Of a stretch of 64,000 nt of DNA, positions 19,261 to 27,302 are shown piece by piece. The notes beneath the pieces were generated by a model that saw only the letters and a list, made by a program, of their open reading frames with translations, did not search any database and was not told the DNA's origin. This DNA comes from Pseudomonas sp. KUIN-1. GTDB lineage: Bacteria; Pseudomonadota; Gammaproteobacteria; Pseudomonadales; Pseudomonadaceae. The translations under genes and the position numbers were made by a program. Where the stretch lies: assembly GCF_009176725.1 (NCBI RefSeq), contig NZ_AP020337.1:310001-374000 (forward strand), given 5' to 3'. Numbering within the stretch: position 1 is the first letter of the stretch; each line of letters opens with the position of its first letter.

Positions 19261-20727
19261 ATGAAATTCAAAGATCTTAGGGATTTCGTGCAGCAGCTTG
19301 AGCAGCGCGGAGAGTTGAAACGCATTCAGATGCCGATCTCGCCTGTGCTGGAAATGACTGAAATCTGTGACCGTACCTTGCGTGCCAAGGGCCCGGCCCT
19401 GCTGTTCGAAAAACCGGTCGGTTTTGATATCCCGGTGCTGGGCAACCTGTTCGGCACGCCAGAGCGCGTCGCCATGGGCATGGGTGCCGAAGCGGTCAGT
19501 GAGCTGCGTGAAATCGGCAAGCTGCTGGCGTTCCTCAAAGAGCCTGAGCCACCCAAGGGCTTGAAGGACGCGTGGTCCAAGCTGCCGATCTTCCGCAAGG
19601 TCATCGCCATGGCGCCGAAGGTCGTCAAGGATGCGCCCTGCCAGGAGGTCGTCATCGAAGGCGATGACGTCGACCTCGGCATGCTGCCTGTACAGACCTG
19701 CTGGCCGGGCGATGTCGCGCCGCTGATCACCTGGGGCCTGACGGTCACCAAAGGCCCGAACAAGGAGCGCCAGAACCTCGGCATCTATCGCCAGCAGGTC
19801 ATCGGTCGCAACAAGATCATCATGCGCTGGCTCAGCCATCGCGGCGGCGCGCTGGACTTCCGCGACTGGTGCGTCAAGCATCCCGGCGAGCCTTATCCGG
19901 TGGCCGTCGCACTGGGCGCGGACCCGGCGACCATTCTCGGTGCCGTGACGCCGGTACCGGACAGTCTGTCCGAATATGCCTTTGCCGGGCTGCTGCGTGG
20001 CTCGCGCACCGAACTGATCAAGTGCCGTGGCAGCAATCTGCAAGTTCCGGCCAGCGCCGAGATCGTCCTCGAAGGTGTGATTCACCCGGGCGAGATGGCC
20101 GACGAGGGGCCTTACGGGGACCACACCGGCTATTACAACGAAGTCGACAGCTTTCCGGTGCTGACCGTCGAGCGTATCACCCACCGTATCAAGCCGATCT
20201 ACCACAGCACCTACACCGGTCGTCCACCTGATGAGCCGGCGATTCTGGGCGTCGCGCTGAACGAAGTGTTCGTGCCGATTCTGCAAAAGCAGTTTCCGGA
20301 GATCGTCGATTTCTACCTGCCGCCCGAGGGTTGCTCGTACCGCATGGCGGTGGTGACCATCAAGAAACAGTATCCCGGCCATGCCAAGCGCGTGATGCTG
20401 GGTGTCTGGTCGTTCTTGCGCCAGTTCATGTACACCAAGTTCGTGATCGTCACCGACGACGATATCAATGCGCGGGACTGGAACGACGTGATCTGGGCCA
20501 TCACCACGCGCATGGACCCCAAGCGCGACACGGTCATGATCGACAACACGCCCATCGATTACCTCGATTTCGCCTCGCCGGTGTCCGGCCTGGGTTCGAA
20601 AATGGGGTTGGATGCCACGAACAAATGGCCAGGTGAGACTAGCCGCGAGTGGGGCAGGGCGATCGTCAAGGACGAAGCCACCACACGCCGGGTGGACGAA
20701 ATCTGGACTCAGTTGGGAATAGACTGA
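19261..20727 (+). CDS. ubiD: 4-hydroxy-3-polyprenylbenzoate decarboxylase UbiD
   Basis: A 488-residue prenylated-FMN-dependent decarboxylase of ubiquinone synthesis. Family landmarks: [20 protein letters not shown], the prFMN/Mn site region [10 protein letters not shown], the catalytic E-R-E type region [19 protein letters not shown], and the C-terminal [21 protein letters not shown]. The start MKFKDLRDF at 19,261 matches homologues; an in-frame ATG four codons upstream is possible, and neither has a strong ribosome binding site. The stop codon overlaps the next start (TGATG). Confidence 0.96.
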   Translation: MKFKDLRDFVQQLEQRGELKRIQMPISPVLEMTEICDRTLRAKGPALLFEKPVGFDIPVLGNLFGTPERVAMGMGAEAVSELREIGKLLAFLKEPEPPKGLKDAWSKLPIFRKVIAMAPKVVKDAPCQEVVIEGDDVDLGMLPVQTCWPGDVAPLITWGLTVTKGPNKERQNLGIYRQQVIGRNKIIMRWLSHRGGALDFRDWCVKHPGEPYPVAVALGADPATILGAVTPVPDSLSEYAFAGLLRGSRTELIKCRGSNLQVPASAEIVLEGVIHPGEMADEGPYGDHTGYYNEVDSFPVLTVERITHRIKPIYHSTYTGRPPDEPAILGVALNEVFVPILQKQFPEIVDFYLPPEGCSYRMAVVTIKKQYPGHAKRVMLGVWSFLRQFMYTKFVIVTDDDINARDWNDVIWAITTRMDPKRDTVMIDNTPIDYLDFASPVSGLGSKMGLDATNKWPGETSREWGRAIVKDEATTRRVDEIWTQLGID

Positions 20728-21695
20728 TGCGCGTAACCTTGCAGCCATCAGGTGCGGTGCTGGAAACCCTGCCGGGCGAGCGGATACTTGATGCGGCACA
20801 ACGCCTGGGTTACGAGTGCCCGCAGAGCTGTCGCAATGGCAACTGCCATGTCTGCTCGGCCCTGCTGGTCGAAGGCCGGGTGATGCAGTCAGGGCTGACG
20901 CTTGATCACGGCGAAATTCATACCTGTGTGGCCGAGCCGCTGACAGAGTGCTTGGTGCTGTGGGATGGCGTGTTGGCCAAGGGTGAACTGCCGGTGCGCA
21001 GTTTTGCCTGCCAATTGAGCGAATGCGTCGAGGTGGGTGGCGATGTCTGGCGGGTCGGCCTGCGCGCCCCGGCCGGCAAGCCGCCGCGTTATCATGCCGG
21101 GCAGTACCTGATGATCGAGCGCGAGAACGGCGAGAAGTCGGCGTTTTCCATCGCATCGGCGCCGCACAGCGGTCGCGACCTGGAGCTGCACGTGCTGGCC
21201 CGTGAAGACAGTGCGCGCAGCCTGATCGAACAACTGCAACGCAACCGCATGGCGCGGGTCGAGCTGCCCTTTGGCGACACCCACCTCGCCGAGCTGCCGG
21301 ACGGGCCGCTGGTGCTGATCGCGGCCGGTACGGGCATGGCGCAAATGAACAGTTTGTTGGAACACTGTCGCTCCACAGGCTTCAGTCATCCTGTGCACCT
21401 GTATTGGGGCGTGCGTCGTCCCGAGGATTTCTACCAGGTCAGCCATTGGGATGAGTGGGCGAAACTGCCGAACCTGTTCCTGCACAAGGTCGTCAGCGAC
21501 CTGTGCGGTTGGGAGGGGCGTTGCGGTCTGCTGCACGAGGCGGTTTGCGAGGATATCAAGGACCTGTCGGCCGTTCACGTCTACGCCAGCGGCTCGCCTG
21601 CGATGATCTACGGAACCCTGGACGCCCTGGTTGACGCCGGAATGGATGCACATCAGATGCGCGCAGACGTATTCGCCTACGCACCGCGTCCGTAA
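20727..21695 (+). CDS. 2Fe-2S ferredoxin-FAD/NAD(P)H oxidoreductase
   Basis: A 322-residue electron-transfer flavoprotein. The N-terminal plant-type ferredoxin domain has the cluster ligands CPQSCRNGNCHVC (CX4CX2C) and a distal Cys in HTCVAEPL (about residues 36-76). It is followed by an FAD-binding domain (AGQYLMIERENGEKSAFSIA contains the RxYS-like KSAFSIAS) and an NAD-binding domain (GPLVLIAAGTGMAQMNSLLE). The architecture is that of CDP-6-deoxy-glucoseen reductase and aromatic dioxygenase reductases. Its ATG overlaps the ubiD stop, so it is translationally coupled to ubiD. The electron acceptor is unknown; a link to ubiquinone ring chemistry is an inference from position. Confidence 0.9.
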   Translation: MRVTLQPSGAVLETLPGERILDAAQRLGYECPQSCRNGNCHVCSALLVEGRVMQSGLTLDHGEIHTCVAEPLTECLVLWDGVLAKGELPVRSFACQLSECVEVGGDVWRVGLRAPAGKPPRYHAGQYLMIERENGEKSAFSIASAPHSGRDLELHVLAREDSARSLIEQLQRNRMARVELPFGDTHLAELPDGPLVLIAAGTGMAQMNSLLEHCRSTGFSHPVHLYWGVRRPEDFYQVSHWDEWAKLPNLFLHKVVSDLCGWEGRCGLLHEAVCEDIKDLSAVHVYASGSPAMIYGTLDALVDAGMDAHQMRADVFAYAPRP

Positions 21696-21903
21696 TGCCG
21701 GACTGACGGCTGCAGGAGTGGAGTGTAAATTGCTTTAACTGATTACAACCGATGGCGATGCCTGTTCGTCGCCAGGCAACTTTTAGTAGAGGCAGGTCCT
21801 TGGCCTGTGGCAACAACCGAACCACGACACCCTGATGCCGCTCAACCACGAGCGAGTCGGCGGGGCTCGGTAAAAACTGGCAGTCAGACTGTCAGGGAGG
21901 CAA

Positions 21904-22572
21904 ATGGAGAATCCAATCAACGAGTTGGCCGCTGCAGTGCATGACGGTCTTGGCCTGACGTATCCGCCCGTTATCGATATGGGCCCACAGCTTACCCGCG
22001 AGCAACTGCTCGCATCCATGAACGCCACCATGCGTCGTCACAAGGGCGGCCCGGTCTGGCTGTTCGCCTATGGTTCACTGATCTGGCGTCCCGAGTGCAC
22101 CGCCGTGGAGAGCCAGCGCGCCCGAGTGCACGGTTATCACCGCGGACTTTACCTCTGGTCGCACGAACACCGTGGCACGCCGGAAGTGCCGGGGCTGGTA
22201 TTCGGTCTGGACCGTGGCGGTTCATGCACCGGCTTCGCGTATCGTCTGCCGGATGAATGCCTGGAAAAATCACTGCTGGCCTTGTGGGAGCGCGAGATGC
22301 CGTACCCCTCGTATCGCCCGCACTGGCTCAATTGTCGCCTTGAAGATGGCCGGAAGGTACAGGCCCTGGGCTTTGTGCTGGAGCGGCATCTGCCCAGCTA
22401 CGCAGGCAACCTGCCGGACAGCGTGCTGAGCCAGGTGCTCGCCAGCGCCAGAGGGCGCTATGGAACCACCCGCGAGTACGTCGAGCAGACCGCCAAGGCC
22501 CTGCGTAGCCACGCCATGCCAGACCTGAATCTGGAGGCGCGGCTCAAGCGCTGCAAGTCAGAGACTGCCTGA
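21904..22572 (+). CDS. ChaC-like gamma-glutamylcyclotransferase
   Basis: A 222-residue cytoplasmic enzyme. The ChaC fold signature VWLFAYGSLIWRP (about residues 50-62) forms the substrate-binding YGS loop, and the catalytic glutamate is expected in WEREMPY (about residue 131). ChaC enzymes cleave glutathione to 5-oxoproline and Cys-Gly. GGGAGG stands 4 nt before the ATG. It ends exactly where the convergent glpT gene ends, with no base in between. The 208 nt upstream hold no recognisable gene. Confidence 0.88.
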   Translation: MENPINELAAAVHDGLGLTYPPVIDMGPQLTREQLLASMNATMRRHKGGPVWLFAYGSLIWRPECTAVESQRARVHGYHRGLYLWSHEHRGTPEVPGLVFGLDRGGSCTGFAYRLPDECLEKSLLALWEREMPYPSYRPHWLNCRLEDGRKVQALGFVLERHLPSYAGNLPDSVLSQVLASARGRYGTTREYVEQTAKALRSHAMPDLNLEARLKRCKSETA

Positions 22573-23922
22573 TCAGCCTTTGGTGTCGCGAGATGTGCTG
22601 GCGACCTGTTTGTGCCGCAGCGTCGGCGCAAGGAACACCATCGCCAGAATGCACGCGCCGATCAACAGCACGAAGCCGCCATCCCAGCCGAAGTGGTCAA
22701 CCGTGTAGCCCATCGCTGCGCTGGCCGCGACCGACCCGCCCAGATAGCCGAACAGCCCGGTAAAGCCGGCGGCCGTGCCTGCTGCCTTCTTCGGTGCCAG
22801 TTCCAGAGCCTGCAGGCCGATCAGCATCACCGGTCCGTAGATCAGGAAACCGATGGACACCAGCGCGATCATGTCGACGGTCGGATTGCCTTCAGGGTTC
22901 AGCCAGTACACCAGCGTGGCGATGGTCACCAGAAACATGAACACCATGCCGGTCAGGCCGCGATTGCCCTTGAAGATCTTGTCCGACATCCAGCCGCACA
23001 GCAGCGTGCCCGGAATGCCCGCCCACTCGTAGAGGAAATACGCCCAGGAAGTCTTGTCGACCGTGAAGTGTTTGGCTTCTTTCAGATAGGTCGGTGCCCA
23101 GTCCAGCACGCCATAGCGCAGCAGGTAAACGAACACGTTGGCCATGGCGATGTACCACAGGAACTTGTTGCGCAGCACATACTTGACGAAGATTTCCCGG
23201 GCGCTGAATTCTTCCTCGTGGCTGGCATCGTAGCCTTCCGGGTAATCGTTCTTGTAGTGCTCGATAGGCGGCAGGCCGACCGATTGCGGGGTGTCACGCA
23301 TGGTCGCGAAGGCGAACACCGCGACCAGCAACGCAACCGCCGCCGGCACGTAGAACGCCGCATGCCAGTCGTTGGTCCAGCCCATGCCGAGCAGGAACAG
23401 CGGGCCGATCAGGCCGCCGCCGACGTTGTGCGCCACGTTCCACACCGACACCACACCGCCGCGCTCTTTCTGCGACCACCAGTGGACCATTGTCCGCCCG
23501 CTCGGCGGCCAGCCCATGCCCTGTGCCCAGCCATTGATGAACAGCAGCACGAACATGATCGTGACACTGGACGTCGCCCACGGCGCGAAGCCGAAGATGA
23601 ACATGATCCCGGCAGAGACCAGCAGGCCGAACGGCAGGAAGTAACGCGGGTTGGAGCGATCCGAAACGATGCCCATGAGGAATTTCGACAAGCCGTAGGC
23701 AATGGCAATGGCAGACATCGCCACGCCCAGCTGGCCACGCGTGTAGCCTTCGTCGATCAGATACGGCATCGCCAGCGAGAAATTCTTGCGCAGCAGGTAG
23801 TAACCCGCATAGCCGATAAAGATGCCTGCGAAGATCTGCCAGCGCAGACGCCGATAGGTGCTGTCGACCTTTTCTTCGGGAAGGGGTGCCTGATGCCTGG
23901 CAGGACGGAAAAACCCAAACAT
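22573..23922 (-). CDS. glpT: glycerol-3-phosphate:phosphate antiporter
   Basis: A 449-residue inner-membrane MFS organophosphate:phosphate antiporter (OPA family) with 12 helices. Typical features: [18 protein letters not shown] in helix 1 with the substrate arginine, [19 protein letters not shown], and the loop ending NPRYFLPFG. The start at 23,922 (MFGFFRP) has AGGAG 8 nt upstream; the frame extends 35 codons further without a site. It imports glycerol-3-phosphate and is the usual entry route for fosfomycin. Preceded by about 270 nt of AT-rich non-coding DNA that should contain its promoter. Confidence 0.93.
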   Translation of the reverse strand: MFGFFRPARHQAPLPEEKVDSTYRRLRWQIFAGIFIGYAGYYLLRKNFSLAMPYLIDEGYTRGQLGVAMSAIAIAYGLSKFLMGIVSDRSNPRYFLPFGLLVSAGIMFIFGFAPWATSSVTIMFVLLFINGWAQGMGWPPSGRTMVHWWSQKERGGVVSVWNVAHNVGGGLIGPLFLLGMGWTNDWHAAFYVPAAVALLVAVFAFATMRDTPQSVGLPPIEHYKNDYPEGYDASHEEEFSAREIFVKYVLRNKFLWYIAMANVFVYLLRYGVLDWAPTYLKEAKHFTVDKTSWAYFLYEWAGIPGTLLCGWMSDKIFKGNRGLTGMVFMFLVTIATLVYWLNPEGNPTVDMIALVSIGFLIYGPVMLIGLQALELAPKKAAGTAAGFTGLFGYLGGSVAASAAMGYTVDHFGWDGGFVLLIGACILAMVFLAPTLRHKQVASTSRDTKG

Positions 23923-24196
23923 GGAGAAGCTCCTGATTATTGTTGTTTTTGCGAATGCGAATATTACATTTTCATTACAGAAAAAAGCAGTGCCTTCGGG
24001 CTGATTCTTTGTAGGAAATGCAGGCAATCAGCTGTTGTTTTACGAACATTGCGTAAATGTTTACAGGTGTTTCAAGTATTTGGGATGGATCCTACAGGCG
24101 TATCGGAAGTCGTGTGCTGACTGATGTGTCGGCAGGTTCATACCATCGTCATCACCGCGCCCTGGAGGTGCACCACGACGATGAGCCCCTACAACA

Positions 24197-24862
24197 ATGA
24201 GAATGACCGCGTTCATGATTACCGCAGCACTGGCCGCTCACGTCGGCGCTGCAGAGCCATTTCTGGTGCCGATATACACGCCGACACCGGTTTTTCCGCC
24301 TGAGCTGGTCAAGACCCGCTATGCAGGCAAAGTCCGCGCCCAGTTGTGGATCAAGTCCGATGGGCAGGTTCGTGAAGTCCGGGCCGTCGAGAGCGGGCAT
24401 CCGCAGCTCGCCGCAGCGGTGGAGCAGGCACTCCGCCAATGGCGCTATAAACCCTGGGTCGGAACAGTCGGCGCGCCGCCCATGACCACGATCACCGTGC
24501 CCGTCATTTTTGGTTCCCACGGCTATCGGCGCTTCAACACCGAAGTGACCGTGGGCCTGGGAAACATCCGCTGCGGCTACCTGAACCACGAAGTGAAATC
24601 CGCCCGCCAGGACTATCCCAAGGAACCACTGAGTAAGGTCGACGTGTTCTGGTACACCGGGCAGGCGCTGTTCGGCAGCCATGTTGCCCACCTGCGCAGC
24701 GAGCCCCTGCGCCAGGTCCTGCTTGAGCAACTGGGCGCCGCGATACCGATGATGGTCAGCAATTGCCGAAGCAATCCCGATCGTCTGTACGGCGATTATC
24801 TGCCAGCGCCGATCAAGACGTTGATCGTCGGGTTGGCCGAGCAAGCGGAGTGCGGCGAATGA
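24197..24862 (+). CDS. periplasmic protein with a TonB C-terminal domain and an unknown tail
   Basis: A 221-residue protein with a cleavable signal peptide (about residues 1-19, ending VGAAEP). Directly after it comes a TonB C-terminal fold: PTPVFPPELVKTRYAGKVRA and SGHPQLAAAVEQALRQWRYK (about residues 28-85). The remaining ~130 residues are not recognised; they contain cysteines (IRCGY, SNCRSN, AECGE) that could form a disulfide. There is no membrane anchor of TonB type and no proline-rich stalk, so it is not a classical TonB. It stands alone with 330 nt upstream of mostly non-coding sequence and R1 repeats downstream. Confidence 0.75.
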   Translation: MRMTAFMITAALAAHVGAAEPFLVPIYTPTPVFPPELVKTRYAGKVRAQLWIKSDGQVREVRAVESGHPQLAAAVEQALRQWRYKPWVGTVGAPPMTTITVPVIFGSHGYRRFNTEVTVGLGNIRCGYLNHEVKSARQDYPKEPLSKVDVFWYTGQALFGSHVAHLRSEPLRQVLLEQLGAAIPMMVSNCRSNPDRLYGDYLPAPIKTLIVGLAEQAECGE

Positions 24863-24912
24863 GCTGCGTGCTGGGTTGTATTGATCATGGTCGTCGTGAG
24901 CGCCGCGTACTT

Positions 24913-25133
24913 GTGGGAGTGAGCTTGCTCACGAAGGGGCCGGTACAGCCGACGGATATCTCTCGTTTCGCACGCGTCAGCGGGAATCCCTTCTGTAGGG
25001 ATCAGCGTCACAGTTTGCGCCACGACGCACATTCAAGATTGAACTCAGAGTCTCAAGAGCCGAATGACCAAGCATTGAAACGAAAAGGTTTACTGCTCTG
25101 TGAGTGCGCCTTCGCGAGCAAGCTCGCTCCCAC
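24913..25133. repeat. REP-doublet (R1-like) with long spacer
   Basis: GTGGGAGTGAGCTTGCTCAC starts at 24,913 and the opposing arm CGCGAGCAAGCTCGCTCCCAC ends at 25,133. The spacer is about 170 nt instead of ~45 and begins with the R1 block GGGGCCGGTACAGCC. It marks the left edge of the bacteriocin island. Confidence 0.75.
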
Positions 25134-25189
25134 AGTTCAGGTAATCCCCCTGCTTTTGAACGAGTTTCAGTCTGGAGGTCTGAACCGGA

Positions 25190-25254
25190 TATTGTCGTCA
25201 GTTACCAAAATGATCCGACCTCCAGGTAGGTGGATCATTTGCCGGAGAATGTCA
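25190..25254. repeat. structured 65-nt element, copy A
   Basis: About 75% identical by hand alignment to 26,096-26,160. Contains AATGATCC ... GGATCATT across a 15-nt loop. In copy B the arms are ATAATCC ... GGATTAT, so both arms changed together. No gene is visible in 24,863-25,321. Confidence 0.55.
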
Positions 25255-25321
25255 GGTCTATCGTGTGGTTCCGGACTCAAAGCATTGCTGCCTCGAGTCC
25301 GACACCCTCAGAGAAATGATC

Positions 25322-25394
25322 AGTGAGCGGCGCTCATATTCTGAATCGCTTCAAGCTGATTAATAGTCAGTACATGCCAAACGTTAAAGCCCAT
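25322..25394 (-). pseudogene. remnant C-terminus of a second coiled-coil bacteriocin-cassette gene
   Basis: Read on the minus strand, codons for INQLEAIQNMSAAH followed by TGA (stop at 25,322-25,324) match the last residues of the intact gene at 26,245-26,982 (MSQLEAIQNMSATH). The in-frame sequence continues about ten codons upstream (GFNVWHVLT) before a stop, so only the tail survives. It shows that a cassette like the one at 26,245 once stood here. Confidence 0.65.
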
Positions 25395-25452
25395 AGATTA
25401 ACTCGGACTACTGAGTTTAAGAGTTTGGTCCAGGGCGAAATGAGCTGGATTA

Positions 25453-25917
25453 TCAGGGCTTCGCTATCATCGCAGCCAGCTCGCCAATAGTTTTTGCGTT
25501 TGCGATCTCGGTGTCAACATCGGGAGTGAACTCGATGCCTTTCACAACGGCATACTCAAGTTCGCTATTAACAGCGTCCTCAAGGTAGGCGGCATCAACC
25601 GTAGTACTGGGATAGTTAGGGATATTTTTGTTAATAACGTTCCCTACAAAAATGCCTGCATCCGCGAGTTGGTCTACGTAAAATTTTTTGAAACGATCAG
25701 GGATGTCGAGCCTTTTTTGGATCATGCTGGTAAATACTGAAGCTAAAAGCTTGTTTTTATCCAGAGGCTTGTACTCCTTGCTCAGATCGGAAAAACTGGT
25801 TTCCCTGGTGATCTTACTCATGGCTGCAGCTGTGCTTCCATAGTCTAGATCTACATCAAGGCGAAACCATCCATGAATAGCTGATTGAATAACGTTTTCG
25901 ATTTCATACTGGTCCAT
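25453..25917 (-). CDS. hypothetical protein in the bacteriocin island
   Basis: A 154-residue, acidic, soluble protein that I do not recognise. There is no signal peptide or membrane helix. The start at 25,917 is supported by a strong GGGAGG 7 nt upstream, better than most genes in this region, although the frame stays open 13 codons further. It lies on the same strand as the bacteriocin, immunity and coiled-coil genes, between the remnant tail at 25,322 and the intact coiled-coil gene. Its GC content is visibly lower than the core genome. An immunity or accessory role is a guess from position only. Confidence 0.6.
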   Translation of the reverse strand: MDQYEIENVIQSAIHGWFRLDVDLDYGSTAAAMSKITRETSFSDLSKEYKPLDKNKLLASVFTSMIQKRLDIPDRFKKFYVDQLADAGIFVGNVINKNIPNYPSTTVDAAYLEDAVNSELEYAVVKGIEFTPDVDTEIANAKTIGELAAMIAKP

Positions 25918-26095
25918 TGTACACCTCCCTTCGCATCGAAAATGATGCATATCCATACTCTCCGTAGTAGAGGCATCCGACTACTATCAAATGTACTAGC
26001 TATGCCTGAGTGTTTCACCTTGCTACGATAAATGCAGGGCAGAAGCAGTAAGGCGCTGCATGAATGTAAATGAGCTGCTGGAGGCAGTACCAAAC

Positions 26096-26160
26096 ATTGT
26101 CGGCAAGTGCCGAGATAATCCGATGCGCAGATAGGTGGATTATTTGCCGAAAAATGTGAG
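26096..26160. repeat. structured 65-nt element, copy B
   Basis: Partner of 25,190-25,254, with arms ATAATCC and GGATTAT. A 24-codon ORF (26,060-26,134, +) overlaps it but has no convincing ribosome binding site. Confidence 0.55.
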
Positions 26161-26192
26161 AAAGGCGCTGTAAGGGTGGGGCGCGTCAGCGA

Positions 26193-26232
26193 AGTGCCGG
26201 GGCCAACGCGTTAATGCGTTGGCACCGGCACT
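26193..26232. terminator. long hairpin downstream of the coiled-coil gene
   Basis: AGTGCCGGGGCCAACGC (26,193-26,209), 6-nt loop GTTAAT, GCGTTGGCACCGGCACT (26,216-26,232): 17 positions with a single mismatch. It begins 12 nt beyond the stop codon of the gene at 26,245-26,982. There is no T-run, so it may protect mRNA ends or terminate weakly. Confidence 0.55.
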
Positions 26233-26244
26233 GTTGGTGAGCGG

Positions 26245-26982
26245 TTAGTGAGTCGCGCTCATATTTTGAATCGCTTCAAGCTGACTCATGTCAAGCGCCC
26301 CGTGAGCGCTGATCGCATTCGAGAAGTCGGTGATCGCGATTTCGATAGTGCCTCTCAGCACCTTGATCGCATTATCGATTTCTCGCGACGCCTCAGGCCC
26401 GAACGTCATCTCTATCGCTCGGTTGGATTCGGCCTCTTTAGCGCGAGCTTCCTCGGCGTTGCGTAGGGCCAATGCGTGCTCGGCTTCTTCGACCTGACGC
26501 TGTGCAAGCTGGAATGCTGCTTCTATGGCTCGCTGCTGCGCAGCCTGTTCTTCCGCGAGTCGGCGAGCCGCCTCTTCCGCCTCGGCTCTTGCGCGCGCGG
26601 CTTCTTCGGCTCGGGCTTCCAGGGCAAGGCGCTCAGCGTGTTGGCGATCAAGTTCTAATAGCCTGGCAAATAGGTCTTCGATGCTGCGCTTGAAGTTCTC
26701 CAAACCAAGAATGCTGTCTAAGAAATATCTCGCTTCGGCTACCAAATCCGCAAGGCCGCCGTTCCCCGGCGCAACTCGTATGTTTTCCTTAGGCGTATTG
26801 GCAAGCTCGATATATCCCGGCTGCAGATGTGCTCGTTTACTGCTGATCAGATGGTTTGCGGCATGTATGTGTTTGTCGGCTATTTCTAAATAGTTCATCC
26901 CGCTCCAGTCGCCGACGTAAGCTGCAATCTCGGCTTGTAGATCGCCACGTAATTGTTGCAGGTGATGATGTAGTTCTTCCAT
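26245..26982 (-). CDS. coiled-coil protein of the bacteriocin cassette
   Basis: A 245-residue protein. Residues ~1-110 are mixed helical and include NYLEIADKHIHAANHLISSK. Residues ~115-190 are a long Ala/Glu/Arg-rich coiled coil (repeated AEEAAR, ARAEAEE). The last ~50 residues (AIKVLRGTIEIAITDFSNAIS) look globular. I do not recognise a named family. AAGGAAA lies 8 nt before the start. It follows the immunity gene by 47 nt on the same strand. The coiled coil resembles in composition the one near the N-terminus of the bacteriocin itself. Its C-terminal tail occurs again as a fragment at 25,322. Confidence 0.65.
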   Translation of the reverse strand: MEELHHHLQQLRGDLQAEIAAYVGDWSGMNYLEIADKHIHAANHLISSKRAHLQPGYIELANTPKENIRVAPGNGGLADLVAEARYFLDSILGLENFKRSIEDLFARLLELDRQHAERLALEARAEEAARARAEAEEAARRLAEEQAAQQRAIEAAFQLAQRQVEEAEHALALRNAEEARAKEAESNRAIEMTFGPEASREIDNAIKVLRGTIEIAITDFSNAISAHGALDMSQLEAIQNMSATH

Positions 26983-27029
26983 AGACGATTTCCTTTTTAT
27001 ATTGGTTAATATGAGAATGCGTTAAGTGT

Positions 27030-27302
27030 TTAACTTTTGAATCCTGGCTTGCCATTTTTTGCTCGCCATTCTTTGATTACTTTTAGAATGCCCTCGGGAG
27101 TATCTTCCTGGCCTTCTTCGGGATAAAATATTACGTCTGTTTGTGCCGGGTGTTCTGTTATTTTTACAAAATGCTCAACTGAGCGATCCATATGTTTAAT
27201 AAACTCATCTCCATGAAGTTGGCTGTATTCGGAAGAGAGCCCTTTCAAAAACTCCAGGAACTCTTCTTCGGTATAATCTTCTATCTTTTCTTTAAAGATC
27301 AT
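27030..27302 (-). CDS. colicin E/pyocin S DNase immunity protein
   Basis: A 90-residue acidic protein of the Im2/Im7/Im8/Im9 family: KIEDYTEEEFLEFLKGL, then EHFVKITEHPAQTDVIFYP with the conserved helix III (Tyr and Asp residues that contact the nuclease), then the C-terminal GILKVIKEWRAKNGKPGFK. It binds the HNH DNase domain of the adjacent bacteriocin beside the active site and protects the producer. The start at 27,302 is chosen because AGGAG lies 8 nt upstream; an ATG two codons earlier is too close to it. It overlaps the end of the bacteriocin gene by 11 nt, so the two are translationally coupled. Confidence 0.93.
   Translation of the reverse strand: MIFKEKIEDYTEEEFLEFLKGLSSEYSQLHGDEFIKHMDRSVEHFVKITEHPAQTDVIFYPEEGQEDTPEGILKVIKEWRAKNGKPGFKS

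Noticed and set aside
19258..21156. 632-codon open frame antisense to ubiD and the reductase
   Set aside because: Shadow frame covering two well-identified genes; Arg/His/Gln-rich composition.
22612..24120. 502-codon open frame antisense to glpT
   Set aside because: His/Gln/Arg-rich shadow of a certain transporter gene.
26060..26134. 24-codon plus-strand ORF in the bacteriocin island
   Set aside because: No clear ribosome binding site, and it overlaps a structured element, which explains the conservation better.
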